Shown: positions 36,126 through 48,621, counted from the stretch's first letter. The stretch is DNA of 64,000 nucleotides from Acidobacteriaceae bacterium (GCA_025355505.1 JANXZM010000100.1:1-64000); one strand, 5' to 3'. The notes: generated from the sequence alone by a model not told the origin. Translations and numbers: made by a program.

Positions 36126-38393
36126 ATGCGTCACTGTGGTTTTCTGCTGCTGATTTTCTTCTCTATCTCTACGGCGTCGATTTCTGGGGCGTCGGCCGTT
36201 GATCTCCACATCAAGGTTGTCGATCCGCACTCGGTTGCGGTGGCCGGGGCGCAAGCGTCGATCTACCGGCAGGGCGAGGCCAGTCCGCTGCAGGTTCGAA
36301 GCACGTCGGGTGAGGGCGAGGCCATTTTTCATGTGGACAACGCAACCGGTCTGCGGGTGCAGGTTCTCGCTCCGGGATTCGCGCCGGCCTGGTCGGAGGC
36401 GGCAAACTCCTCGTCGTCGGTAACGCTGATCAAGCTTCAAATAGCGACCGCTTCGGAAACGGTGGTGGTGACTGCGACGCGCACGCCGACGGCGGAGCAG
36501 GAGACGGCCAGCAGTGTCTCGCTTTTAAGCGGCGCAGCCATCGAGACCATGCAGCCGACTTCGGGTGCCGACGCTCTACGTTTCCTGCCGGGAGCTGTCG
36601 TCAATGTGGCCGGCCAGCGTGGCGGACTGGGATCGCTGTTCGTGCGCGGCGGAGACTCCCGATACAACAAGGTGCTGATCGACGGTGTACCCGTAACCGA
36701 TCCGGGGGGCACATTGAATGCTTCGACAGTGCCCCTGGCGGAGAGCGACCGGTTGGAGTTCTTGCGGGGCGCGCAGAGCACACTCTACGGGTCCGACGCG
36801 ATGACCAGCGTGGTGCAGATCTTCACGCGCAACGGAACAACGGAGACCCCGGAACTGCGCTTCGGCGCCGATGGTGGCACTTTCGGAACGGCGCATGGAT
36901 TTGCTTCGCTGGCGGGGGCGCGGTCGCGCTTCGACTACAACGCGTTTGCCGACCAGTTCAACACCCACGGGCAAGGGCCGAACGCGGGTTACACCAATGC
37001 CCTGCAGGGCGGCAACGTTGGCGTGCAATTGAACCAGCGCGTGCTGATTCGACTGCGGGCGCGGCATTCGAACAGTCGCACCGGAGTTCCAGGAGAATGG
37101 GACTTCAACGGGCAGCGTCTGCTGGCGCCGGACATCGATCAGCGGGCGCGCGCCAACAATTTTCTGGCTAGCGGAGAACTGCTGATCTCAGCTCCAGCCC
37201 GATGGCAGCACCGTCTGACGGGGTACGAATACAACACGCGGCGGCTGAATGAGGACGACCTTCCAGACCGGGGGTGCGACAACACACTGTTCATTTTCAC
37301 AGACTGCCCGTTCCTTGCTACGGCGCATATCAATCGCGTTGGCTTCCTGTATCAGGGGGACTACACACCGCGAAGTTGGGCGCAGACGACTGTCGGATAT
37401 GAGTTCGAGGATGAAAACGGGCGGTTTTTTACGGACTCGAAGTCATTCAATCCCTTTATGGAATTCTCGCAGCTTGTACCGGGTTTGCGGCTTAATAACG
37501 CGGTATTCGTGCAACAGCATGTGACATGGAAGCGGCTCTCGGCGACTGCTGGTGTGCGGTACGTGCACAGCGGAACGTCCAGCAGTGTTGTACCGGTCGC
37601 TGGGAACACAAGCAAGGCCGTGCCGCGTGTGGCGCTCACGCTGCTGGCGGTAAAGGGCGGCGAGATTTTCTCGGGAACGCGGCTCCGCTTTTCGTATGCA
37701 ACCGGTATTAAAGAAGCGCGCTTTGAAGAATTGTTTGTTTCCGACCCTCCCTTTGTCTTTGCGAATCCCAATCTGAAGCCGGAGGAGAACCGGGCATTCG
37801 AGGCGGGATTCGAGCAGGGGCTCTTCGGCGGCAAGTACCAACTGTCGGGCGTCTATTTCAACAACCTGTTCCGTGACCAAATCGATTTCGCGATCATCGA
37901 TCCGAACACATTCGCGGGACAGTATGAAAACATCAACAAGTCCATGGCGCATGGGGCGGAGTTGGAGCTCGCGGGAAGGCTGACGTCGCGACTCACGCTC
38001 ACCAGTGCCTACGTGTACACGTCATCACAGATTCTCGTGCAGCCGTCCGCGTTTGATTCGCTGCATCAGCCGGGGCAACCGCTGCTGCGCCGTCCCAAGC
38101 ATTCGGGAAGCATCCTGATGACTTACCTGGGATCACACTGGGGAGCGAACCTGGGTGGAAGCTTTGTGGGCAGGCGGGCGGACTCGGACTTCCTCTTCAT
38201 GGGGTTCAACATTACGCATGCGGCGGGCTACGCTCGCGTTGATCTGGGCGGATGGTATGCCATCAATTCGCGAATTACGGCCTACGCGAATGTCGAGAAC
38301 GCGCTTAACGATCACTACAACGAAGTGGTGGGATACCCGGCGTTGACGGCCAACTTTCGGTTGGGGATGAGGTTTCGGATCGGCGGGGAGTAA
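36126..38393 (+). CDS. btuB: TonB-dependent cobalamin receptor (BtuB-like)
   Basis: A 755-residue outer-membrane receptor. A signal peptide (FLLLIFFSISTASISGASA) is followed by a carboxypeptidase-regulatory-like domain (about 25-100: VDLHIKVVDPHSVAVAGAQA), the TonB box ETVVVTATRTP, a plug domain (LFVRGGDSRYNKVLIDGVPV) and a 22-strand-type barrel ending in RLGMRFRIGGE. The riboswitch upstream makes cobalamin the expected ligand; the name btuB is inferred from this. AAGGAGG precedes the ATG at 36126; the ORF-track start at 36111 is a GTG inside the riboswitch 3' flank. No other B12 genes are in the window. Confidence 0.88.
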   Translation: MRHCGFLLLIFFSISTASISGASAVDLHIKVVDPHSVAVAGAQASIYRQGEASPLQVRSTSGEGEAIFHVDNATGLRVQVLAPGFAPAWSEAANSSSSVTLIKLQIATASETVVVTATRTPTAEQETASSVSLLSGAAIETMQPTSGADALRFLPGAVVNVAGQRGGLGSLFVRGGDSRYNKVLIDGVPVTDPGGTLNASTVPLAESDRLEFLRGAQSTLYGSDAMTSVVQIFTRNGTTETPELRFGADGGTFGTAHGFASLAGARSRFDYNAFADQFNTHGQGPNAGYTNALQGGNVGVQLNQRVLIRLRARHSNSRTGVPGEWDFNGQRLLAPDIDQRARANNFLASGELLISAPARWQHRLTGYEYNTRRLNEDDLPDRGCDNTLFIFTDCPFLATAHINRVGFLYQGDYTPRSWAQTTVGYEFEDENGRFFTDSKSFNPFMEFSQLVPGLRLNNAVFVQQHVTWKRLSATAGVRYVHSGTSSSVVPVAGNTSKAVPRVALTLLAVKGGEIFSGTRLRFSYATGIKEARFEELFVSDPPFVFANPNLKPEENRAFEAGFEQGLFGGKYQLSGVYFNNLFRDQIDFAIIDPNTFAGQYENINKSMAHGAELELAGRLTSRLTLTSAYVYTSSQILVQPSAFDSLHQPGQPLLRRPKHSGSILMTYLGSHWGANLGGSFVGRRADSDFLFMGFNITHAAGYARVDLGGWYAINSRITAYANVENALNDHYNEVVGYPALTANFRLGMRFRIGGE

Positions 38394-38395
38394 TT

Positions 38396-39127
38396 CTAGC
38401 GGCGGCTGCCGGCGGTCTCTTTCGGCTCGCCATCGGATTGAAGATCGTCGGTTGCAACCGGCCTGCGGGGCGGAGCCGGGTTCGCTCCGCTGTTGTAGCG
38501 GTGGCGAACTTCGTGAAGTTTCTGCACCTCTTTTTCACCGAGCGGTTGCTCGTTGCCGAGCAGGTGCGTGACCAGCGCGATTTTCGCGAAGTGCTCTACT
38601 GTTTCCATTTTCATGTAAGCACTTTCGAGCGAGGAGCCAAACGTGACGACCCCGTGGTTGGCCATCAGGATGGCGTCATGGTTCGGAATGAGGGGCTCGA
38701 GGGCATCGGTCAGTTCGGGCGTGCCCGGGGTGCCGTAGCGGGCCAGCGGGATGGAGCCCAGGCCGACGACGACTTCGCAGACCAGCGGCCGGTTGAGATC
38801 GTAACCGGAAGCGGCAAATCCGGTGGCGGTCGGAGGATGCGCGTGGACGATGCCATACACGTCGGGTCGCAGGCGATAAATCAGCAGGTGCATCTCGATT
38901 TCGCTTGAAACCCTGCGCTTACCGGCGAGGCGCTTTCCCGCCATATCCACAATCACCATGTCGGAAGCGCGCATCCTGCCCTTGCTTAAGCAGGTGGGAG
39001 TCACCAGCAGGCGGTTTTCGTCGAGACGGACGGATAGGTTTCCATCGGTGGCTGCAACAAAACCGTTTTGGTGCAGCATGCGGCCGAACTGCACAATTGC
39101 AAGACGATTTTGACGGTCGCTGGCCAT
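38396..39127 (-). CDS. Class II aldolase/adducin family protein
   Basis: A 243-residue zinc aldolase, related to fuculose-1-phosphate and ribulose-5-phosphate-type enzymes. The metal ligands are visible: HAHPPTATGFA (two His) and ANHGVVTFG (third His). The acidic catalytic residue lies in SSEIEMH. The N-terminus GNLSVRLDENRLLVTPT binds the phosphate in the family. A polar C-terminal tail (about 25 residues) is extra. It is convergent with the receptor gene, ending three bases from it. Sugar substrate unknown. Confidence 0.88.
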   Translation of the reverse strand: MASDRQNRLAIVQFGRMLHQNGFVAATDGNLSVRLDENRLLVTPTCLSKGRMRASDMVIVDMAGKRLAGKRRVSSEIEMHLLIYRLRPDVYGIVHAHPPTATGFAASGYDLNRPLVCEVVVGLGSIPLARYGTPGTPELTDALEPLIPNHDAILMANHGVVTFGSSLESAYMKMETVEHFAKIALVTHLLGNEQPLGEKEVQKLHEVRHRYNSGANPAPPRRPVATDDLQSDGEPKETAGSRR

Positions 39128-39270
39128 TGAAACCCTGCGCGGTCATGGTACAGCACACCTCGTAACCCTTACAACCACTAGAAGATCAAAATGTGTAAAA
39201 AGTGGGGGACGGGTTGCCGGCAGACACAGCGGCGGGTTGGAGCCGGTCATCAAACCTTATAATCTCCTCG

Positions 39271-40422
39271 ATGCTTGTCTCGGACTTCCAGTATGATCTG
39301 CCGCCCGAACGGATTGCGCAGGAGCCGTTGGCGGACCGGGCGGGATCGCGCGTGCTGCACCTTAGCCGGTTGAACTTGAATCGCCTGGCTGGGAGTTGGC
39401 AGGATCGGAGGTTTTGCGAATTCCCCGACTTGCTGCGGTCCGACGACCTGCTGGTGGTGAACAATACGCGGGTGTTCCCGGCCCGGCTCTATGGCCACCG
39501 GAGCGGACTGCGGGCCCAGCCGCTGAGGCCGGAAAATCCGGCGGCACGGGAATTTCTCCTGGGGCGGATTGAAGTTTTATTGACACGCCAGGTGGCAGAC
39601 GATCCGAATGAGTGGGAGTGCCTGGTACGGCCGGGGCGGAAGATCGGGATTGGAGAAAAACTCTACTTTAGCCATCCCCCCGGCGGCCAACCCGAACTGG
39701 AAGCCGAGGTCACGGAACGCGGCAGTTTTGGGGAGCGGCGAATCCGCTTCGCCCCGGTCGCCGATTTCTTTGCTTGCGTCGAGCGCCTTGGACACGTGCC
39801 GCTTCCGCCCTACATTCACCGCGACTTTGACCCAGACGATCGGGCCGGGGAGCGGGACAGAGACCGTTACCAGACTGTGTACGCCCAGGCGCGGGGATCG
39901 GTGGCGGCGCCTACGGCTGGTCTGCACTTCACGCCCGAGATACTGGAACAGATTCGTGGGCGTGGGATTGAAATTGCCGAGATCACGCTGCACGTTGGAC
40001 TGGGCACTTTTCAGCCGGTACGCGTAGAAAAAGTAGAAGATCACAAGCTGCATCGGGAGTGGTACGAAATTCCAGCGGAGGCGGCGCGGGCGATCAACCT
40101 GGCGAAAGCCGAGGGACGGCGGGTGGTGGCGGTGGGCACAACCACGGTCCGAACGTTAGAGTACGCTGCGAAGTACGCTGAGGAACGAACCGGCGGAAAT
40201 AGCGTAGAGGCTGGGCGAGGCGAGGCGGACGTGTTTATCTATCCAGGCTATCGGTTTCGCATCGTGGACGCGCTGCTGACAAACTTTCATCTGCCGCAAT
40301 CTACCCTGTTGATGATGGTGTGCGCGCTGGGTGGGAAAGATCTCGTGATGGGCGCTTACCGGCACGCGGTTGAGGCAGGGTACCGGTTTTATTCTTATGG
40401 GGACTGCATGTTCGTGGAGTAA
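39271..40422 (+). CDS. queA: S-adenosylmethionine:tRNA ribosyltransferase-isomerase
   Basis: A 383-residue QueA, which adds the epoxycyclopentane precursor of queuosine to tRNA position 34. Family blocks are [55 protein letters not shown] and [18 protein letters not shown]. Start ATG 39271; the ORF-track start at 39202 adds an unconserved leader. A short insert ([15 protein letters not shown]) follows the ARLYG block and makes it slightly longer than E. coli QueA. Confidence 0.95.
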   Translation: MLVSDFQYDLPPERIAQEPLADRAGSRVLHLSRLNLNRLAGSWQDRRFCEFPDLLRSDDLLVVNNTRVFPARLYGHRSGLRAQPLRPENPAAREFLLGRIEVLLTRQVADDPNEWECLVRPGRKIGIGEKLYFSHPPGGQPELEAEVTERGSFGERRIRFAPVADFFACVERLGHVPLPPYIHRDFDPDDRAGERDRDRYQTVYAQARGSVAAPTAGLHFTPEILEQIRGRGIEIAEITLHVGLGTFQPVRVEKVEDHKLHREWYEIPAEAARAINLAKAEGRRVVAVGTTTVRTLEYAAKYAEERTGGNSVEAGRGEADVFIYPGYRFRIVDALLTNFHLPQSTLLMMVCALGGKDLVMGAYRHAVEAGYRFYSYGDCMFVE

Positions 40423-40473
40423 CGGTCCGGCGCGCGATTTGAAAACGTATGTAAACTTGTCGTTGATTTAGTT

Positions 40474-41106
40474 ATGCAGGTCCATATCCTCATGCATTGC
40501 CGGCTAGCTACGATTGCAGTTGTGACTCTGGGCCTAACCCTCACAGCGCAAACGCAACGCAAGACTGCGCCAGTGGCAACGCCGGCCAAGCCCGGGGCCA
40601 CGCACAACGGAGACGCACAGCTTTACCGCAACACCAGTTTCGGATTCCGCTATCAGATTCCCTACGGCTGGGTGGATCGCACCAAGGAGATGCAAGAGGG
40701 GGATGAGGCAGGCAAAGCAGAAGTCTTGCTCGCGGTTTTCGAGCGTCCTCCGAAGGCCACGGGAGAAAGCATCAACTCCGCGGTTGTGATCGCGTCCGAA
40801 AGCGCAGCGTCCTATCCCGGCCTCGAGAAAGCTGAAGACTACCTCGGCCCGCTCACGGAACTCGCGACCTCCAAGGGCTTCAAAGCCGAAGGCGAACCGT
40901 ATGGGCTGGAAGTTGAGTCGCGGCAACTGGTGCGCGCTGATTTCGTCAAGACGCTGAGCGATAAACTTACCATGCGCCAGTGCACGCTTGTGCTGCTCGC
41001 GAAGGGTGAGATAGTGTCGTTCACCTTTATCGCCGGCAGCGAAGAGGAACTCGACGACCTGATGGACGGGCTGCATTTTGGCGTCGCAAAAACGATCGGG
41101 CATTAG
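40474..41106 (+). CDS. Secreted hypothetical protein
   Basis: A 210-residue protein with a signal peptide (HCRLATIAVVTLGLTLTAQT). After a short Lys/Pro linker comes one globular domain (YRNTSFGFRYQIPYGWVDRT) that resembles PsbP-like/DUF1795-type folds, which often start with a strand-rich FxFxYxxPxGW motif. Periplasmic. No function can be assigned. Confidence 0.65.
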   Translation: MQVHILMHCRLATIAVVTLGLTLTAQTQRKTAPVATPAKPGATHNGDAQLYRNTSFGFRYQIPYGWVDRTKEMQEGDEAGKAEVLLAVFERPPKATGESINSAVVIASESAASYPGLEKAEDYLGPLTELATSKGFKAEGEPYGLEVESRQLVRADFVKTLSDKLTMRQCTLVLLAKGEIVSFTFIAGSEEELDDLMDGLHFGVAKTIGH

Positions 41107-41274
41107 AATTAGAATTCGTCCGTGCGTGGGTGGCGCTACCCTCCAAGCGACGGCCCTAAGGGCAACAAAACCGGCGGTTTATGGACTCGATTCCGGCCTT
41201 AAAATGAGCACTTTTTGTGTTAAAATAAAGCAAGCTCCGGTGATCGCTAAATAGCAGACAATTCAATCAGTTGA

Positions 41275-44019
<2,745 letters not shown>

Positions 44020-44028
44020 GTTGTGTAG

Positions 44029-44052
44029 GGCGGACACTCCTGTCCGCCGCCG
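44029..44052 (+). repeat. GCGGACACTCCTGTCCGC palindrome behind gyrB
   Basis: GGCGGACACTCCTGTCCGCCGCC starts about ten bases after the gyrB stop. It may double as a transcription stop, although no T-run follows. Confidence 0.65.
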
Positions 44053-44238
44053 TTGCTTTTGATTGTGGAGGGACGGGCGCCCGCGCCCGTCCAAGCCGAG
44101 CGCAGTTCGGCCCCATTGCAACGGACAGCGCAACGACCTAACCCTAACCCAGACCCTCGCCGCGATTGACGAAGGGACGCGGGACGCTGAAGCCGGTCGA
44201 ACCTAGCTCGCGGAAGAAGTCCGACGGTTCTTACCAAA

Positions 44239-44328
44239 GTGGACTACCGCCTCGTCTACACGCAAAAGGCGCTAAACGATCTCGGGACTAACCTTCGCGC
44301 CCACAATGATCGGCGATTTGAGTTGTGA
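44239..44328 (+). pseudogene. RelE/ParE-like toxin fragment
   Basis: From GTG 44239 the frame reads VDYRLVYTQKALNDLGTNL and stops after 29 codons. The opening matches the start of RelE/ParE-type toxins (strand, then a helix beginning TxxALxDL). The remaining two thirds are gone. Confidence 0.45.
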
Positions 44329-44346
44329 ATTTTGTAGAATCCGCGC

Positions 44347-44593
44347 ATGCCGACTGTGCTCCGGTCCGGCCCTTACCGGTTCTATTTTTAAAGCCACGAA
44401 CCGAGCGAACCGCCTCACATTCATGTCGATCGCGACGACCTGTCGGCTAAGTTCTGGCTCGACCCACCCCCAACTGGCGCGCAATTTTGGGTTTCGCGCC
44501 AACGAACTGCGCACGATGCAATCGATGGTGACCGGGCACAGGGAAGAATTCCTGGAGGCATGGCATGAGTTTTTCGGCATCGGCGGCAGATGA
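44347..44593 (+). pseudogene. DUF4160 protein, broken by a stop and a frameshift
   Basis: From ATG 44347: MPTVLRSGPYRFYF, then TAA (44389-44391) where Tyr is expected (one base from TAT), then SHEPSEPPHIHVDRDDLSAKFW. The frame then slips in a run of five C, and homology continues as QLARNFGFRANELRTMQSM in the frame of the track ORF 44306-44593. Removing one C restores it. DUF4160 genes pair with DUF2442 genes, as here, in toxin-antitoxin-like modules. Confidence 0.75.
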
Positions 44594-44837
44594 ACGCGTG
44601 CTCGACGTGCAATCCACGGACGACACGCTTAGTGTGAGTCTGCGGGACGGCCGCGTCATTGCGGTGCCGCTGGTATGGTATCCGCGTCTGCTGAATGCCA
44701 CGCCGGCGCAACGCCGGAATTGGGCGATTGCCGGCGGCGGATATGGTATCCATTGGCCCGACCTGGACGAGGACCTGAGCACGGAAGGATTGCTACGCGG
44801 CGCGCCCGCCCCCAAAACATCAGTTCACGCGAAATAG
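44565..44837 (+). CDS. DUF2442-domain protein
   Basis: A 90-residue protein whose core (LSVSLRDGRVIAVPLVWYPRLLNA, then YGIHWPDLDEDLSTEGLL) is the DUF2442 signature. It overlaps the 3' end of the decayed DUF4160 gene, the normal arrangement of this module. With its partner broken, it is now probably an orphan. It appears intact. Confidence 0.8.
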   Translation: MSFSASAADERVLDVQSTDDTLSVSLRDGRVIAVPLVWYPRLLNATPAQRRNWAIAGGGYGIHWPDLDEDLSTEGLLRGAPAPKTSVHAK

Positions 44838-44869
44838 ATCCGCCGAATCTCTTCTCTTCACGGAAAGCG

Positions 44870-45154
44870 CTAAACTTCCCTGCGCTGTGCCCCATGCCAG
44901 ATCGTGCCGATAATAACGCGCTGGCCCTGCACGCGGTACAACACGATGTACGGGGTGCTTCCGATCACCAGCTCTCGAATTCCAGGCTCGCCCCCGACCC
45001 GGCCCAGGTGAGGATGATTTCGTAGAGCTTCAACCATGGCGACAATCCGCATGGCGAGCCGTTGCGCCGCCTCCGGCTTGTCCCGAGCCACGTAAGCGCG
45101 AATTTCCCGCAGGCGGGTTCGTGCCAAAGCAGACCAGACAATTTCTACTGGCAC
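44870..45154 (-). CDS. ParE/RelE family toxin
   Basis: A 94-residue toxin-like protein: IVWSALARTRLREIRAYVARDKPEAA is the N-terminal helix pair of the ParE/RelE superfamily, and the conserved GIRELVIGSTPYIVLYRV is its central strand. The start overlaps the 3' end of the upstream antitoxin gene by ten bases, typical of a co-translated TA pair. It would target gyrase (ParE) or the ribosome (RelE); the sequence suggests ParE. Confidence 0.85.
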   Translation of the reverse strand: MPVEIVWSALARTRLREIRAYVARDKPEAAQRLAMRIVAMVEALRNHPHLGRVGGEPGIRELVIGSTPYIVLYRVQGQRVIIGTIWHGAQRREV

Positions 45155-45456
45155 AGCGCCTCGTCATTGTGTTCTTTGCCGCAGGCGCACTTCGGGACCG
45201 GCAACTCGCGATCGGTTCCCCAGGACAACAGCCACGCCTTCATGTCCTCGTTCTTGATGTAGTGTCCCGATTGCACCTGGCGATCCGCCTGACGAACCTC
45301 GGCCAGCATTCGCTCCTGATCGGAGACGTAAACTTCCACCGCGTCCGCAATCAGAAAATTCGAACTGCGCCCCGAGGCCTTCGCCAGCCGCGCCAGCCGT
45401 TTCTTGGTTTCCGGCTTGAGCCGAATGCTAAGGGTTGCGCTCCGTGTGTTTGCCAT
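45145..45456 (-). CDS. Ribbon-helix-helix antitoxin (CopG/ParD-like)
   Basis: A 103-residue protein from MANTRSATLSIRLKPETKK. The first 50 residues form a ribbon-helix-helix DNA-binding domain (strand TLSIRL, helices around TKKRLARLAKASGRSSNFLIADAV). A toxin-binding segment follows. The C-terminus KCACGKEHNDEALC adds an unusual three-Cys tail that might bind metal. It is the antitoxin of the overlapping downstream toxin and probably autoregulates the pair. Confidence 0.82.
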   Translation of the reverse strand: MANTRSATLSIRLKPETKKRLARLAKASGRSSNFLIADAVEVYVSDQERMLAEVRQADRQVQSGHYIKNEDMKAWLLSWGTDRELPVPKCACGKEHNDEALCQ

Positions 45457-45657
45457 GAACACACTTTACCACGACGCGAGATCGAAAGGGGTAGGCTGCA
45501 CGGATACGATATGCGCTGGGAAACCACTGGAGCCCCAACGACGCGTCCCGCACCAGTTCATTCACACACGATGACCTTCGCAAATCGATTTTTCATCACT
45601 TATCATCCGTGAGCCCCGTCACAGACATGCCCATCGGTCCGGTGCGACAATAGCCGT

Positions 45658-45878
45658 CTGATTGGGGCAGTATGCGAGTGTGCCCGTCTTCCAAGACGAC
45701 CCTCGAAGCTGCCCCAAAGCCATTTGCAGCGCTCTTTGACAACCCAAGTTATGGATTCTGAAAGACTTTAGCTGTAAGTCCTTTCAACCCAAAGACCTGG
45801 CGGGGATTTCTCCCTAACTCTATGATTCCACAAGGCCGGGGGAGGGGGGTACTTCCATCAGTACCAACTGGTAAATAA
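45658..45878 (+). repeat. Dispersed repeat, second copy of the 23.1 kb element
   Basis: Starts CTGATTGGGGCAG, contains GACGACCCTCGAAGCTGCCC, CAGCGC and GACCTGGCGGGGATT, and ends with a G-rich tract and TACTTCC. Order and spacing follow the minus-strand copy at 23.08-23.25 kb. It fills most of the 530-base gap between the TA pair and the next gene; the remainder holds nothing recognisable. Confidence 0.75.
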
Positions 45879-45996
45879 CCACCGCGCAAGTCTTCCCGCA
45901 GTCCCCGTTCTCTCTACAAGACGCGGCAACCCGCGTTTCTACGAAAGCGGCGGCCTCCCCCGGCCATCGCTACAATGATTCAGAGGAAAAGGGGAT

Positions 45997-47490
45997 ATGC
46001 AAAAACTTTTCGCCGCGCTATTGAGTATTAGCCTTACGCTTTCCGCCGCCGCACAGGACAACGTCGGCACCGCGCCTTCACTCACGATTTACAACCAGAA
46101 TTTCTTCGTCGCCCGCGATCACTTAACGCTGGACCTGAAAACTGGCGCCAACCGCGTCGAGTTTGCTGGAGTCACTGCCCACCTTGAGCCTGATTCGGTG
46201 ATTCTGCGCGACCTTACCGGGCGTCCGCTGCAGATACTTGAGCAGAGTTATCGCGCCGATCCGATCTCGCAGGAAATGCTGCTTTCGTATTACGAGGGCA
46301 AGACGATTGATTTCCAGGTGCAGCGCGGGGACAAGTTTTTAACTTTCCCCGGCAAGATCATTCGCAGCGGTTACGCATCGGGCGCGAGTTACGTCAACGG
46401 ATATCCTCAGGGAGTGGCGGCGCAGCCCATCATCCAGGTCAATGGCGTCCTGCAATTCGGGTTGCCGGGGCAGCCGCTATTTCCGGCGCTCAGCGATGAT
46501 TCTGTCCTCAAGCCGACGCTGACCTGGCAACTCGCGACTACCCAGGCCGGCCGGAGCGAAGCTGAGATTTCCTACGTTTCCGGCGGGATGACCTGGCAGT
46601 CCGACTACAACCTCGTCGTCTCCGATGGGGCGAAGAATTCCAGCATGAACTCGCTCGATCTTGTGGGATGGATCACGATGCAGAACCACAGCGGGACGAC
46701 TTTCGAGAATGCGCGCATCCGGCTGATGGCTGGCGATGTCAGCAAGCTTCAGGACCCGCGCATCTCCGGCCGCATGTACCGTGCCGAAAAAGCTGCCGAC
46801 ATGAACGCCGCCGCGCCCGTGGTCAGCGAGAAGTCCTTCGACGAATTTCATCTTTACACGCTGGAGCGTCCCGCCACCCTGCACGACAATGAAACGAAGC
46901 AAGTCGAATTTGTGCGCTCGACCGGCATCCAGTCGCAACGGCTTTACATCTACGATGGGGCGCAGGTCGAGCAGTACGGCTACTACTCGCCCGAGCAGAT
47001 CCGCAACGAGCCCGGATACGGCACGGCTTCGAACCCGAAGGTTTGGGTGATGCAGGAACTGAAGAACTCCGAAGCCAACCATCTCGGCATGGCGCTGCCC
47101 AAGGGGCGCCTGCGCTTCTACCGCCGCGACACCGACGGCAGCTTGCAATTCATCGGCGAGAACACCATTGACCACACGCCGAAGGACGAAATGATCCGCG
47201 TTTACACGGGCAACGCCTTCGACATTGTCGGCGAACGCAAGCGCACCAATTTTCACGTCGAGTCCAATCAGCACTGGATGGACGAGACTTTCGAGATCCG
47301 CGTGCGCAACCACAAGAAGGAAGCCGCGAACGTGCGCGTGGTCGAGCACTTGTATCGCTGGAACAACTGGAAGCTCACCGAGCAATCGCACCAGTCAAAG
47401 AAGCGCGACGCGCAGACGATAGAATTTCCGGTGGGAGTCGCAGCCAACAGCGAGCAGGTCGTGACTTACACGGTTCACTATTCGTGGTGA
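45997..47490 (+). CDS. Secreted DUF4139-domain protein
   Basis: A 497-residue exported protein with a short signal peptide (KLFAALLSISLTLSAAAQ). It shows the strand-rich DUF4139 pattern: TIYNQNFFVARDHLTLDLKTG, AEISYVSGGMTWQSDYNLVV, and the C-terminal RVVEHLYRWNNWKLTE. DUF4139 proteins are large periplasmic or surface proteins of unknown role, common in Acidobacteriota. AGGGGAT precedes the ATG. It stands alone. Confidence 0.85.
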   Translation: MQKLFAALLSISLTLSAAAQDNVGTAPSLTIYNQNFFVARDHLTLDLKTGANRVEFAGVTAHLEPDSVILRDLTGRPLQILEQSYRADPISQEMLLSYYEGKTIDFQVQRGDKFLTFPGKIIRSGYASGASYVNGYPQGVAAQPIIQVNGVLQFGLPGQPLFPALSDDSVLKPTLTWQLATTQAGRSEAEISYVSGGMTWQSDYNLVVSDGAKNSSMNSLDLVGWITMQNHSGTTFENARIRLMAGDVSKLQDPRISGRMYRAEKAADMNAAAPVVSEKSFDEFHLYTLERPATLHDNETKQVEFVRSTGIQSQRLYIYDGAQVEQYGYYSPEQIRNEPGYGTASNPKVWVMQELKNSEANHLGMALPKGRLRFYRRDTDGSLQFIGENTIDHTPKDEMIRVYTGNAFDIVGERKRTNFHVESNQHWMDETFEIRVRNHKKEAANVRVVEHLYRWNNWKLTEQSHQSKKRDAQTIEFPVGVAANSEQVVTYTVHYSW

Positions 47491-47552
47491 TTGGATTGAG
47501 CGTCGACCCCACTCATCGCAAAGTACGCGATGAGTGGGGCACTCGCGTATTT

Positions 47553-48590
47553 TTATGGACGTACGCGGACTCCGTACTTCACATCCGGATACGCGCGGTC
47601 AAACACGAACCACAATGCAGCGATCACCGCGAAAACCAGGTAGCTTCCCTCCGGCCCAACCGAGCCGCCGGTCAGCCAATCTGGCCCGTGCAAAGTGGAG
47701 TTGATGAGGTGCCCGGGCAGGACAGTCCCGCTGTCGGGAACGGAATACAGGTAGCTTTCGCCCCAGTCCCAGGCCATGTGAAAGCCTACAGCCCACCACA
47801 AATCGCCAGTCCGGCGCAGGGTCAGACATAGGAAGAAGCCAATCAATCCCGCGGCCACGAGGCCAGTCTTGGCTTCGCCCGGATTGTTGCCGTGGATGTA
47901 ACCGAACGCAAACGAGAGAAGGGCCGCCGCGGGCCAGAAATTGATTCCCTGGGAAAGCACCCACTGTGAATAGCCGCGCATAAGAAAATCTTCAAAGAAT
48001 CCCGTCAGCAGAAAAAGCACGGCGTAATACGTAGCAAATTTCCAGATGCGCGCACCGTGCAAAGCTAACGCGCCGAACTCAAAGGCGCCCGCGACGCGCA
48101 ACGCCAGCATGAGGACGCTCAGCGACCCGATGCCCCACAGCGTTCCCACCCAGAAATTTCGTCCGAATGCGCGCCGCGCCGGCAGGCCGAAGTGGCCGAA
48201 CGGCCGATCCTCGATCCGGGCCATCACAAAACCCGGCAGGATCGCGGCCAGCATCATGCCGGCTTCAATCATGATGCGCCACCAGAGGACGCTCAGATAG
48301 GGCCGGAGCGACAGTGCCAGCCAGCCTTCCACCTGGAAAATGACAAACGCCATCGCCAGGTAAATTAACCAGCGGGCGCCGGGGTAAATTCCCTGCGGAC
48401 CGAGAAAAACATCGCGCAGCGGAGACTCGTCGCGGGCGCCCTTCGTCGGTAGGGAGGATGGTAGAGACGACAAGAAAGAGGCAGGTAAAAGCGAAGACGC
48501 AGGTGGCTTTGCGTCATCCATCGGCACTGGCGGCTCCGGCTCCTCCCCAGAAGGTGGCAACGGTTTGTTATCCATCATCGTCCCGGACAT
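47553..48590 (-). CDS. CPBP family intramembrane metalloprotease
   Basis: A 345-residue polytopic membrane protein. A Pro/Ser-rich cytoplasmic N-terminus (about 60 residues) is followed by about eight membrane helices. The CPBP (CAAX/Rce1-like) motifs appear as FFEDFLMRGY, FGYIHGNN and HMAWDWGES. Motif 1 is normally EExxxR; here the pair is Glu-Asp with an Arg five residues on. The catalytic Glu and the His of motifs 2 and 3 are kept. In bacteria the family includes immunity and prenyl-protein processing proteases. The start may be the later ATG giving MDNKPLPP. Confidence 0.83.
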   Translation of the reverse strand: MSGTMMDNKPLPPSGEEPEPPVPMDDAKPPASSLLPASFLSSLPSSLPTKGARDESPLRDVFLGPQGIYPGARWLIYLAMAFVIFQVEGWLALSLRPYLSVLWWRIMIEAGMMLAAILPGFVMARIEDRPFGHFGLPARRAFGRNFWVGTLWGIGSLSVLMLALRVAGAFEFGALALHGARIWKFATYYAVLFLLTGFFEDFLMRGYSQWVLSQGINFWPAAALLSFAFGYIHGNNPGEAKTGLVAAGLIGFFLCLTLRRTGDLWWAVGFHMAWDWGESYLYSVPDSGTVLPGHLINSTLHGPDWLTGGSVGPEGSYLVFAVIAALWFVFDRAYPDVKYGVRVRP

Positions 48591-48621
48591 GGTAAAACAC
48601 TCGGTCCCCCTTGTTAGGAAA

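Noticed and set aside
44389-44391. Stop in the DUF4160 frame as a recoding site
   Set aside because: The codon is TAA, and a second frameshift follows, so it is simple decay.
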